Origin: Eunapius fragilis
Taxonomy: Eukaryota > Porifera > Demospongiae > Spongillida > Spongillidae
DNA length: 64,000 nucleotides
Direction of reading: 5' to 3'
NCBI GenBank assembly: GCA_963681505.1
Contig: OY811980.1
Coordinates: 5,583,004-5,647,003, forward strand
Each line of letters opens with the position of its first letter. Position 1 is the first letter of the stretch. Both the position numbers and the translations under genes were made by a program. The notes beneath the pieces were generated by a model. That model ran no database searches. It was not told the origin of the DNA and saw nothing but the letters and a program-made list of their open reading frames with translations. Of this stretch, positions 48,205 through 59,524 are shown in pieces.

Positions 48205-48805
48205 CACATTGTTCAGGTGTGCATGGTATGTAAAGTTGTGCCCTGGTGTGTCGGTGTGTCCCTGCTGTGTAGTTGTGGGTGTGTCTCAGCTGCGTAGGTG
48301 TGTCCTTGTGCGGGTCTCATAATAGTCTATAGTCCAGGTTTTGGTGGTATTAGGTATGTCCCCGGTTCTCTGGGTTTATCCCTGGTATGTAGAAGTGTCC
48401 CTAGTGTATAGGTGTGTCTGAGATGTGTAGTTATATGTCCCTGGTGTGTAAATGTGTCTCTGATGCGTAGAGGTGTGTCATACACATCGTTCAGGTGTGG
48501 TATGTAGTTGTGCCCTGGTGTGTGGGTGTGCTTCTGGTGTGTCCCTGCTGTGTAGGTGTGTGGGTGTGTCTCAGCTGTGTAGATGTGTGCCTGTGTGGGT
48601 CTCAAATAATCTATAGTCCAGGTTTGGAGGTGGATAATTTAATTTAAAATTAAATTCTCACCTGGTGGTATTAGGTATGTCCCTGGTTCTCTGGGTTTGT
48701 CCCTGGTATGTAGAAGTGTCCCTAGTGCATAGGTGTGTCTGAGATGTGTAGTTATATGTCCCTGGTGTGTAAATGTGTCTCTGATGTGTAGAGGTGTGTC
48801 CCTCA
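48205..48805. repeat. Tandem duplication of a GTGTGT-rich unit of about 300 bp
   Basis: Two units (about 48205-48480 and 48480-48800) share blocks such as GTAGTTATATGTCCCTGGTG, ATAGTCCAGGTTT and GGTATTAGGTATGTCC. Each unit is itself built from short degenerate repeats of a GTCCCTGGTGTGTAG type. Non-coding. Confidence 0.7.
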
Positions 48806-49800
48806 GGGCCTGTGTGCAACGTGTCTTTGTCCTGCAGAAAGTTCCCACCCCGCTCATGTGTTTTGGGAAGGTAGCTACCAACCACGCGGCCCTCTGCTAG
48901 TATAGGAGCATGAGTGTGCTTGAGAATGGCACTGATCTGGGGGTAACCGCAGAGAGTCACTATAAGAAGGTGTGCATGGTGCTATTAGCCAGTAGTTGAA
49001 GCTTAGCAGGGGGCACTCGCTTGATTGTATCAGTGTTGGGTGACGATGGCCTCATGTATGCACTTAACGGCCACCTGCTACCTCTGAGCTTTCCTTCCTT
49101 AACATATCCCCGAGCCCCTCCTCTTAATTACCTCTCCATCACTAGTACTGTTAGTATGCCTTACACTGTGAGTGTTCCTCCATAAGGGCTTCTCATTCCT
49201 TCCGCTTCTGTTCTCCCATTCATAGTTTGTTTACATTCCTTCACTGCTTGATCTTGCTCTTCCTTATACCTGACTACATTCCTTCACTGTTAGATCTCGC
49301 TCCTCTTTGTGTTGATTTTCATTCCTTGGGCCCGATTCTTCTTGTAGCTCTTGTCTTCACTTCATGCATAGCTAAGGAATATATGAGCATGCTAAAATGT
49401 ACGATCACAAAAATACTAATTAAACAGTTGTCTGAAATGTACATACTAAATGAGGCAGCAGATAGGATCGGGGTTTCAACAAAAGCCATGGACATGAATA
49501 ACCATGTAATGTTTCAAAGGGTCTGAAATGGTAACTGTAAACACATCATTGATGTAGATATGCAGACTCTCCCTTATTTATGGTTTTTAAAACGAACATT
49601 ACTAAGTCTAGTACTATTAGTGACGTTAAATAGTTATTTTTTTTGAGGTAGCCATCTAATGCATGGTTAATTTTAGATGCTGGCTGAGGTAACCATCGAA
49701 TGGTTAAATTTAGATGCTGCTGCTGCTGCTTTAGGTGCTGCCTGATGTAACCATCTAATGGTTAATTTTATATGCAGTGTAGTTCCTGATGTTATCTCTA
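48806..49800. other. Spacer with no recognised gene
   Basis: Contains one 99-residue plus-strand frame (49227-49526) without conserved features, and three short direct repeats around ACCATCTAATGGTTAATTTT (49650-49775). Nothing else supported. Confidence 0.5.
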
Positions 49801-49805
49801 CGCAT

Positions 49806-51470
49806 CAGGGCTGGCGGAAGCCTTTAAGGATTGGACCGGCGAGGGGGCGGGAAAAGCTCCTCCATCGGGCCGGGATCTGGGGCTCCGCCCCAGCACTTTG
49901 CAACTTTCGCTTTTTTTAAGTCACATACTTGCATAGAAATATGGTAGAAAGTAAATACAGCTGTAGCAACGAAAGACAATGTGGTCCAGCTAATGCAAAA
50001 TAGGTTGGTTGCTATGTCAACCCAAAATTTGGTCCGAGGTGTCGTAGTGTAAACCAAATTTGGCTAAACTGTTTCATGGTTTTGTTTTCCACACTACATT
50101 GGTTTAAGGTTTAGTTTACTGGTTATAGTATGAGGATTAGAGCAACCCTGCCATGCAGAGAATCAACTCAGCCAATGCACCATTTAAATATCTATCTTAA
50201 CCCCGAAAGGTATTTTGTGTGATGTGCACACAGGCTATTAATACAGCTCATTCCTTGGAAACAGGCAAAGGCTTAAGGATTCAAAACCAACCTAAAGGCA
50301 TTCAATCTCATCAACCCTATATAGATTTGCGTCAAATAAGGTGTTTACATTCATTTGGGACATGACCAAGGTATTTTATTTGGGACCTATCATTATACCA
50401 ATCAGTGACCATGGACGTATCGTACTTGTGGCTGTGCATGCATGAAGCTTTGCAATTTGCTCTTCTATGTGGATATGCATTCAAACTCGCCAACTCATCC
50501 AAGAGTTGTGTCAATATAGGTGTTTATAGAAACCAAAGTATTTTGTTTGAAACATGACCACGTACCTTTGAAACGTTATACCAACTTATGGTTATGCAGT
50601 TTTAAACATTATCCCAATCTCTGACCATGTATGTAGCTTTGATACATTGTGCCAATTTGTGGGCATGTAGCTTTGCAATTTTCTCTTCTTCATGAACATG
50701 GCTTCAGTTTGTCTTGTAAGAAGTTATTTCCTGCCACCAAATATTCCTTCTTCCTTGCCACACTGAACTAGTGGCTGCTCTAAACCATAGGTTGTGCATA
50801 TATGGCATTTTGAGGTGTAATGTCCCAAACTGCTGGGTTTAAACAGACAATTTGGCGTACACACATCACATGCACGATGAATTTATCAAATTGACAACTT
50901 TAAAATAACTTATGCTCTGGCCAAAAACCAGTATACGTTTTAGTGTGTATAGGCCGTAGCGGTTGCGACGGCCCTGAAATAAGACAAGACATACATGCCT
51001 CGATTACAATGTATTGTTTGGTTGATGTTACTGAAACGAACTCGGATGCAAACAAATTTGAACTGGTCGTGTTAGATACTGCTCAAGAAGCTTTCTTTGT
51101 AAGCTTTTAAACACATGGGGCAAAATGCCAAATTGTAATGCAACCATGGGTATCTACTGTGAAGACACCAATCTGCCCTAAAGAACCTTTCTTCTTTCTT
51201 TGCACTACCAAATACACGCTTTGGAAAGGCAAATTCCATGGGAAGAGGAAACTTTCGGGAACGTTTCAGCCAATGATTACAATAAATAGACTCAATAGTA
51301 TTGCAGCTGTCATAAACAGAACGTTATTGCAGCTACATTACTAAACTACTAGATATATACAATTCATATTGTAATCAATTAATTTATAATAAATTAGAAA
51401 ATAGATATGGTAGGGTAAAAATAATGGTCCGGCGGCCGCCGGACCTGCCGGACCGGTTCCGCCAGCCCTG
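49806..51470. mobile_element. 1,665-bp hAT-like non-autonomous element
   Basis: Terminal inverted repeats CAGGGCTGGCGGAA / TTCCGCCAGCCCTG and a 5-bp target duplication CGCAT (49801-49805 and 51471-51475). Near the left end it has a TGGGGCTCCGCCCCA palindrome like the element at 14735-15295, suggesting one family. No transposase frame was found; the longest frames are under 80 residues. It ends 177 bp before the CTH start codon. Confidence 0.85.
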
Positions 51471-51646
51471 CGCATGGTACCATTTTTAGGACTGGACCCG
51501 GGAAGTCAACTAAATTACAGAGGCGCACAGCACACAGATATCAAAGCTGGGATTAAAGCCAAAGCAAAAGAGATCCAGGCCGTATGAGTTTTGATATTAA
51601 TAATACTATAATTAATTTGAATTAATTATAGATTCATTGCCTCGCT

Positions 51647-54600
51647 ATGGCGGGGCGCGATGCACCAGCCCTCAACAGGCCTTACCCTCACTTTGGGACA
51701 CAAGCCGTGCATGCAGGACAGGACCCAGATCAATGGAACGTAAGAACCCTGGTTCCGCCCATCAGCCTGTCCTCCACGTTCGAGCAGGCGAGCCCGGGCG
51801 ATCCGGTAGGCGGAGCATCGCGTGCACGGGTCGCATTTATTGATGATCTTGAATGCTTCAACGCTGTCGCAGTCGCCCTACGAGTATAGTCGAAGCGGAA
51901 ACCCAACTCGAGATGTTTTCGAGAAGTGTATGGCATCGTTGGAGAATGCAAAATTTGGTTAGTTATAAATCGTCAAGAATTACATCAAATGATGCCTTCT
52001 CCTCCCCACCACACGCACATACGCGCATGCACACGCAACTGCTCCTCACCCTCCTCCCCTCCCCTTCCTTAAATTCCCCCCCCCCCCCCCCCCCAGCAAT
52101 TGCCACCTCTTCTGGCGTATCTGCGCCAACACTGATTGCGCAGATGTTGAAAAGTGGTGACCACATTGTCTGCATTGATGTCTACGTTGGTAAGGAGAAG
52201 GGTTGGGCTTGGTAAGGTGATGAGGTGTGGGTGGGCTTAGTAAGGTGATAAGGTGAGGAGGGGTGGGTAAGGAGAAGGGGTGGGCTTGGTAAGGTGATGT
52301 GAGGATGGAGGTAGGTGAGATGATGGTAAGGATAAGATAGGGGTGTGGCTAATTATCCTCTAGTGTGTACCATTGAACATGTACCTCAGCTGTCCCTGAC
52401 CACACCTCTTCCCACCCCACCCCTCACCTCAGCACCTTACCAGCCCCACCCCTCACCTCATCACCTTACCAGCCCCACCCCTCACCTCATCACCTTACCA
52501 GCCCCACCCCTCACCTCATCACCTTACCAGCCTCACCTCTTTACATCATCACCTTACCAGCCTCACCTCTTTACATCATCACCTTACCAGTCTCACCTCT
52601 TCACCTCATCACCTTACCAGCCCACCCTTACATCATCACCTTACCAGCCTCACCCTCACCTCATCACCTTACCAACCTCACCTCTTACATCATCACCACA
52701 AACAACTTGTTACTTGGTAACACTGGCATTGAACAACATAAGTTGGTTTGAACATCCTTTTAAGCCATCCAAAAAAGTTTGGTTTGACATATCAACCATC
52801 TTATTTGCAGCTGGCTAATTTTGTAGTCAATAGTGTATGCTATTAAAATGCCACGCAAAAAAAGAAAATGAAATTGCTGAGTATAATGTTATAATGACTT
52901 AAGAGCACCACCTCTTTCTCTCCCCCCCCCCCCCCCCCCCCCCCCCCCACCATAAAAAAATGTCTGGCTATACGGGCCTAGGTACGGTGATGATGTGTGG
53001 GGTAGTACTGGTAAGGTGATGAGGTGAGGGGTGGGGCTGGTAAGGTGATGAGGTGAAGAGGTGAGGCTGTTAAGGTGATGAGGTGAGGGGTGGGGCTGGT
53101 AAGGTGATGAGGTGAAGAGGTGAGGCTGTTAAGGTGAGGAGGTGAGGGGTGGGACTGGATGATGTACAAATTTAACTTTTAATTTTAATTTGACAAGAGG
53201 TCAGCTGTTATGAATAACCCATAGATATATGTCCTGAGATGTGTTTATGAACCTGCGCATCAACATGTGCATCAGTCATCATAGCCATTTAATGTGGCCA
53301 CACGGTCCTTGGGAACCAAATGAAGAACTACTGGCAGAACAAACTGAAGTCTTGTTCATGAGGAAGAGTCAATTAGTATATTATTTCAAAGGTCTTAAAA
53401 TACTGACAGAACAAGCAGAAGCCATGTTCACACATGTGGAAGAGTAATTTACAAATGCCTTTCAATAAACTGTAAACACCTAAGTGACTTATGTGAAATC
53501 GTTTTGTGTACATGCCATAGGTCTGGTCTCTGAGCTAGGGTATTTGTTAACGAAAGTACATAGGTTTGTATCCCACCCACCTGAGTCATCCTATTTTTTA
53601 TTTTTATATTTACAAACGTTAATGACTGGGATGGTTACAACTTCTAACAAAAAAAAGAGAGAGTAAGCCACATCATTTTGTTTACCCTGTGTAGTGCAGA
53701 CGTCAAATGAATTTTTGGTTAAGCATATCAACCAACTGAGTTCCAGTGATATAATAAATTAATCATGGTTCAGCTAGGTGCTGCTGCAGCACCTAGCTTC
53801 CCGATGGTGCTGCTGCAGCACCAGCAGGGAGGGGACCCAAAGCACCCTCTACGGCTACAGGCCTGGTACCTAGCCCCACCCCTCGCCCCACCCCTACAGG
53901 CCTGGTACCTAGCCCCACCCCTTGCCGTATCTAGCCCACCCCTCACATCATTACAGCCCCGCCCCTCACCTCATCACCCTCACATCAGCCCCACCCCTCA
54001 CCTCACCACCTTATCTAGCCCTTCCTGCATGTACATTACTACACAGGGACACTAAGGTACTTCAAATCCATTCTGAGCAGGTTCAATATTCATGCAACAT
54101 TCCTTGATACCATCGACCTTTCTTCAGTTGACAAGGCAATCCAGGAGAATACTGAGGTATGCTGAGCAATATGTGTGTATATAGAATACTGAGGTATGAT
54201 GCCAAACTAGTTAATCGATCTGATTGAGTGTCTCGGTATGTATCGCTATGTTGCTTCCCTTCAGATTGTATGGATGGAGGCATCAACCAATCCGCTTCTC
54301 CGTATGGTGGATATTGAAGCCGTAGCAAAGTTAGCAAAGGGAAGGAACCCTGTAAGCAAACTGAACTGATGTCCTGACAGTGTTGGAAGCTTCAACTGTC
54401 ATGCCAGAGTGCCTTATTGTACCCCTTGTTCCCCTCTCCCTCCTCCTCCCACTCCTCCCCCAGAACATTATGGTTGTGATAGATAACACATTCATGACAC
54501 CGTACTTTCTCCGCCCCCTTGACCTGGGTGCAGACATTGTTTACTACTCTGTAACCAAGTATCTGAATGGTAAGATCTATCAGCAAGGGGTATCATTGGT

Positions 54601-57600
54601 AAGGGTATCATTTGTAAGGGTATCTTTGTTAAGGGTAAGGTTGTCATACTGTTTTGGATCTATTTCAGGTCACACTGATGTCATCATGGGAGTCATTTGC
54701 ACCAACAATGATGACCTCGCAAAGAAGCTACGATTTCAGCAGTTTGGTAAGCCTCCTCCCTGCAGCTCCTCCAACCGAACACCTCTTTTTCCAACTACAT
54801 TACCAAAAAAAATCCATCTTTTGCGAGCCAGCCGGAGGAGCAGTCCCCAGTCCATTTGACTGTTACCTAGCCAACCGTGGTGTGAAGACCCTCCACCTGA
54901 GGATGAGGGAACACCAGAAGAACGCCTTTGCTGTGGCCAGGTTCCTGGAGACCTCCCCCCACGTTGCTGAGGTGATGTACCCTGGCCTCCCCTCCCACCC
55001 CCAACACGAGCTGGCCAAGAGGCAGTGCAGTGGGTTCAGTGGTATGGTGTCCTTCAGGATCAAGGGGACCCTGGACAACGCCTTGAAGTTCTTGGAGAAC
55101 CTCAAGGTGATAGTTGTTAGTTTTTTTGCCCGCCTGTATTGAACGTGTGGCCAAGCAGGAGGGGCATAGTGATGGGTGGTGGGTGGGTGGGTGGGTGGGT
55201 GGGTGAGGTGAGGGTTGGATACCCCCCTCACATCATTATGTCTTTAAAAACCTGCTGAAAAGCAAAGCTACTGAGGTTTGGTCCCAGATCCAGATGAAGA
55301 ACAGAGTTTCCCCATACCCCCTGGCTGGATGGAAAGGGGGTATGGTGGTGTGCTACTTATGTCATTTGTGGTGCTACTTATGTTATTTGTGGTGCTACTT
55401 ATGTCATTTGTGGTGCTACTTATGTCATTGGTGGTGCTACTTATGTCATTGGTGGTGCTACTTATGTCATTGGTGGTGCTACTTATGTCATTGGTGGTGC
55501 TACTTATGTCATTGGTGGTGCTACTTATGTCATTGGTGGTGCTACTTATGTCATTTGTGTGCTACTTATGTCATTGGTGGTGCTAGTTATGTCATTTGTG
55601 GTGCTACTTATGTCATTGGTGATGGTGCTAGTTATGTCATTGGTGGTGCTAGTTATGTCCATTGGTGGTGCTACTTATGTCATTGGTGGTGCTAGTTATG
55701 TCCATTGGTGGTGCTACTTATGTCCATTGGTGGTGCTACTTATGTCATTGGTGGTGCTAGTTATGTCATTGGTGGTGCTAGTTATGTCATTGGTGGTGCT
55801 ACTTATGTCATTGGTGGTGCTAGTTATGCCATTGGTGGTGTTACTTATGTCATTGGTGGTGCTAGTTATGTCATTGGTAGTGCTACTTATGTCATTGGTG
55901 GGGCTAGTTATGTCATTGGTGGGGCTAGTTATGTCATTGTTGGTGCTAGTTATGTCATTGGTGATGCTATTTATGTCGTTGGTGTTGCTAGTTATGTCAT
56001 TGGTGGTGCTGAATGCTGAGGTAAAAGATCTTAGAAGTATACCATCAATATAATGTTGGATGCAAAGGCACTAACTGAGGCTAACTGATGCACACCACCT
56101 TACCACTTACTTGCAACTACCTCATATGCACACCTTACCCCATATGCACACCTTATCACGTATGTGCACCTTACCACATACTTGCAACTACCTCATATGC
56201 ACACCTTACCCCATATGCACACCTTATCACGTATGTGCACCTTACCACATACATGTATGCACACCTTACCACATATGTACACCACCTTACCACATATGCA
56301 CACCTTACCACATATGCACACCTTACCTCATATGTACACCTTACCATATATGCACACCACCTTACCACATACGCACACCTTCCCTTATATCACTCCATGC
56401 AGCTATTTTACTATTGTAATTATCTTTTTGAGGTCTTCATTCTTGCTGAGAGTTTTGGAGGCTATGGCAGCCTTGTAGACCACCCTGCCCTCATGACACA
56501 CAAATATTCCTCTGCTGAAGAGAGGGAAAGGATTGGCATATCAGACACACTGGTAAGGGGAAAGGATTGGCATATCAGACACACTGGCATATCAGACACA
56601 CTGATAAGGGGAAAGGATTGGCATATCAGACACACTGGCATATCAGACACACTGATAAGGGGAAAGGATTGGCATATCAGACACACTGGCATATCAGACA
56701 CACTGATAAGGGGAAAGGATTGGCATATCGGACACACTAGTAGGGGGGAAGGATTGGCATATCAGACGCACTGGTAAGGGGAAAGGATTGGCATATCAGA
56801 CACACACTGGTAAGGGGAAAGGATTGGCATATCAGACACACTGGTAAGGGGAAAGGATTGGCATATCAGACACACTGGTAAGGGGAAAGGATTGGCATAT
56901 CAGACACACTGGTAAGGGGAAAGGATTGGCATATCAGACACACTGGTAAGGGGAAAGGATTGGCATATCAGACACACTGGTAAGGGGAAAGGATTGGCAT
57001 ATCAGACACACTGGTAAGGGGAAAGGATTGGCATATCAGACACACTGGTAAGGGGAAAGGATTGGTATATCAGACACACTGGTAAGGGGAAAGGATTGGC
57101 ATATCAGACACACTGGTAAGGGGAAAGGATTGGCATATCAGACACACTGGTAAGGGGAAAGGATTGGTATATCAGACACACTGGTAAGGGGAAAGGATTG
57201 GCATATCAGACACACTGGTAAGGGGAAAGGATTGGCATATCAGACACACTGATAAGGGGAAAGGATTGGCATATCAGACACACTGGTAAGGGGAAAGGAT
57301 TGGCATATCAGACACACTGGTAAGGGGAAAAGGATTGGCATATCAGACGCACTGGTAAGGGGAAAGGATTGGCATATCAGACACACTGGTAAGGGGAAAG
57401 GATTGGCATATCAGACACACTGGTAAGGGGAAAGGATTGGCATATCAGACACACTGGTAAGGGGAAAGGATTGGCATATCAGACACACTGGCATATCAGA
57501 CACACTGGCATATCAGACACACTGGCATATCAGACACACTGGTAAGGGGAAAGGATTGGCATATCAGACACACTGGTAAGGGGAAAGGATTGGCATATCA

Positions 57601-58744
57601 GACACACTGGTAAGGGGAAAGGATTGGCATATCAGACACACTGGTAAGGGGAAAGGATTGGCATATCAGACACACTGGTAAGGGGAAAGGATTGGCATAT
57701 CAGACACACTGGTAAGGGGAAAGGATTGGCATATCAGACACACTGGTAAGGGGAAAGGATTGGCATATCAGACACACTGGTAAGGGGAAAGGATTGGCAT
57801 ATCAGACACACTGGTAAGGGGAAAGGATTGGCATATCAGACACACTGGTAAGGGGAAAGGATTGGCATATCAGACACACTGGTAAGGGGAAAGGATTGGC
57901 ATATCAGACACACTGGTAAGGGGAAAGGATTGGCATATCAGACACACTGGTAAGGGGAAAGGATTGGCATATCAGACACACTGGTAAGGGGAAAGGATTG
58001 GCATATCAGACACACTGGTAAGGGGAAAGGATTGGTATATCAGACACACTGGTAAGGGGAAAGGATTGGCATATCAGACATGTGTCAGAGTGTTGAAGGT
58101 GTGACTGCAGTGTGTTTGACATTATTAGATCCGTCTGTCGGTGGGCTTGGAGGATGAGGAGGATCTTTTGCATGATCTAGGGCAGGCACTGGAGGTATGT
58201 GGTGTGTGGTGTGTGCATGTGTATGTGTGGTGTGTGCATGTGTATGTGTGGTGTGTGCATGTGTATGTGTGGTGTGTGCATGTGTATGTGTGGTGTGTGC
58301 ATGTGTATGTGTGGTGTGTGCATGTTTATGTGTGGCGTATGCATGTGTATGTGTGGTGTATGCATGTGTATGTGTGGTATATGCATGTGTATGTGTGGTA
58401 TATGCATGTGTATGTGTGGTATGTGCATGTGGCTGTGTGGTATGTGGCTGTGTGGTGTATGCATGTGTATGTGTGGTGTATGCATGTGTATGTGTGCATG
58501 TGTATGTGTATGTGTGGTGTATGCATGTGTCTATGCATGGGCATGTATATGCATTTGTGCATGTGTGTGAATTTGTGTGCATGGTTGTGCACGTGTGTTT
58601 GCATATGCTTGTGTGAGTGCTCAGCATGTCTTAGTGCATGTTTGCACGCATGTGTGTATGTGCGTGTGTGCGAGCATGCATTTATTGTTCTCGGTTTCAT
58701 TGGATACTTTCACTCTGCAGTCAGCTCATTCAGCTCAAGCCTAA
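51647..58744 (+). CDS. CTH: Cystathionine gamma-lyase
   Basis: PLP-dependent enzyme of transsulfuration; cleaves cystathionine to cysteine, 2-oxobutanoate and ammonia in the cytosol, and can make hydrogen sulfide. Eleven exons: 51647-51805, 51873-51957, 52097-52189, 54047-54156, 54265-54351, 54464-54569, 54669-54746, 54832-55106, 56433-56552, 58129-58194, 58721-58744; 1,203 nt, 400 aa, close to the 405 of the human enzyme. Visible motifs: [45 protein letters not shown], the PLP-lysine in [27 protein letters not shown] and GISDTL. Equivalents of human Glu59, Tyr114, Arg119, Lys212 and Glu339 are all present, favouring gamma-lyase over other family members. One oddity is Val for the first Gly of the usual VYGGT. 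Start ATG sits in a good context. Introns 3, 8, 9 and 10 are inflated by minisatellites. It is convergent with gene 3. Confidence 0.93.
52076..52094. repeat. Poly(C) tract serving as polypyrimidine tract of CTH exon 3
   Basis: Nineteen C directly before the AG acceptor at 52095-52096. Length variation here would act on exon 3 recognition. Confidence 0.85.
52190..54046. repeat. CTH intron 3: alternating-orientation GGTAAGGTGATGAGG minisatellite
   Basis: The intron begins at the exon 3 donor (TTG|GTAAGG) and from there carries degenerate copies of GGTAAGGTGATGAGGTGAGG. Blocks: forward 52190-52310, reverse complement about 52425-52690, forward about 52985-53155, reverse complement about 53870-54025. 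A 26-base C run lies at 52923-52948. The sequence between (53200-53760) shows nothing recognisable. Frames here (Leu-Thr-Ser-Ser-Pro repeats) are not genes. Confidence 0.8.
55345..56010. repeat. CTH intron 8: 21-bp minisatellite
   Basis: About 30 copies of GTGCTACTTATGTCATTGGTG (21 bp) with single-base variants. Because 21 is a multiple of three it gives long open frames in several phases, all artefacts. Confidence 0.9.
56090..56390. repeat. CTH intron 8: CACCTTACCACATATGCA minisatellite
   Basis: About 16 degenerate copies of a unit near 18-21 bp (ACCTTACCACATATGCACAC). On the opposite strand it reads GGTAAGGTG, the same core as the intron 3 arrays. Confidence 0.85.
56527..58083. repeat. CTH exon 9/intron 9 boundary amplified as a 34-bp minisatellite
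   Basis: About 44 copies of a 34-bp unit. The first copy is the last 26 bases of exon 9 (AAGGATTGGCATATCAGACA then CACTG) plus the donor GTAAGGGG, so every copy carries a full exon-intron boundary with an intact GT donor. A few copies have an inserted 17-bp sub-repeat (GCATATCAGACACACTG; around 56570-56700 and 57480-57540). Copies are nearly identical, implying recent homogenisation. The array ends at 58083, 45 bp before exon 10. Confidence 0.93.
58195..58530. repeat. CTH intron 10: 21-bp GTGTATGTGTGG minisatellite starting at the donor
   Basis: Copies of about TGTGTGCATGTGTATGTGTGG begin within a few bases of the exon 10 donor (GAG|GTATGTGG), then decay into TG-rich DNA to about 58670. Cys-Val or His-Thr reading frames on either strand are artefacts. 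Confidence 0.85.
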
Positions 58745-59524
58745 CCATCTGTTTTAAACTGATGCGCAAGAACACTCTGTTATCCTTATCTGCCAGCTAG
58801 GTCACTAAAAGTAACTAAAATATGCAGCTTCTTTGTACACAATGTGTACGCATGCATTGATTATATATGTGTGTGTATGTGTGTGTGTGTTTGTGGGATG
58901 ACAATTTTTCCAACTTCCATGTGCAGAGTGCATACCCTTGCCTGTTGTTGAAATTGTGGGCCTACAGGCTCTGAATACTGTACACATGGCCTGGCTCTCT
59001 GGTTGAAGGAGAATACACTCACCCTCCCTCCCTCCCCCCCCCCCCCCCCCCCAACTGCTTGAGGTGACATATGTACCCAGAGTCTGCCAGCATCTATCTA
59101 TAGCACATGTTTTAGAGACTGCATCAGTCAAAAGGTTTTCACTCTCCTTTACCTCATTGTCCACTAATTCGATCAGCATATTGATGATGGCTTGACTGCA
59201 AACTCGAGGATAATACTTCTGCCTTCTATTCTTGAAGCGTTTGGGTTTATTAATACAAGTCTCGGCCCCGGACCCGAATGGGTTGCATGTACATGAAACC
59301 TAACAGTGGTGATGTAATCGTTTGGGGCGGAGAGTTGTTCGACCATGCTAAAAAAAAAAAAGCATGCGGGTGACATGCATTATGTAACATCATTATATTT
59401 CAGTGGAAGTGCAGCGGAAGCATTTCAATGCACCATATTACATAACTAAAGACATGTACGTAAAACAAGGAAGAGTTAATGTTCATTTCTACGAACGTAG
59501 TACTGTAATGCCCTCTGCAGTTGC
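58745..59524. other. Convergent 3' spacer between CTH and gene 3
   Basis: Holds a TG-rich stretch (58863-58890) and a 19-base C run (59034-59052). An AATAAA for gene 3 lies on the minus strand at 59246-59251, about 275 nt beyond its stop. No gene seen. Confidence 0.5.
59246..59251 (-). terminator. Candidate polyadenylation signal for receptor gene 3
   Basis: AATAAA on the minus strand about 275 nt after the stop. Single hexamer, weak evidence. Confidence 0.35.

Noticed and set aside
49227-49526. 99-residue plus-strand frame with a hydrophobic start
   Set aside because: No domain, no conserved neighbour and no splice or paralogue support.
55278-56053. Long open frames over the intron 8 repeat
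   Set aside because: A 21-bp repeat without stops is open by arithmetic; it lies inside a CTH intron with good splice sites on both sides.
56527-58083. Regular 34-bp repeats resembling a CRISPR array
   Set aside because: There are no variable spacers; units are directly adjacent and derive from the CTH exon 9 boundary in an animal genome.
58085-58800. Cys/Val-rich and His/Thr-rich frames of up to 219 residues
   Set aside because: They translate a TG-rich minisatellite in CTH intron 10 and exist on both strands.
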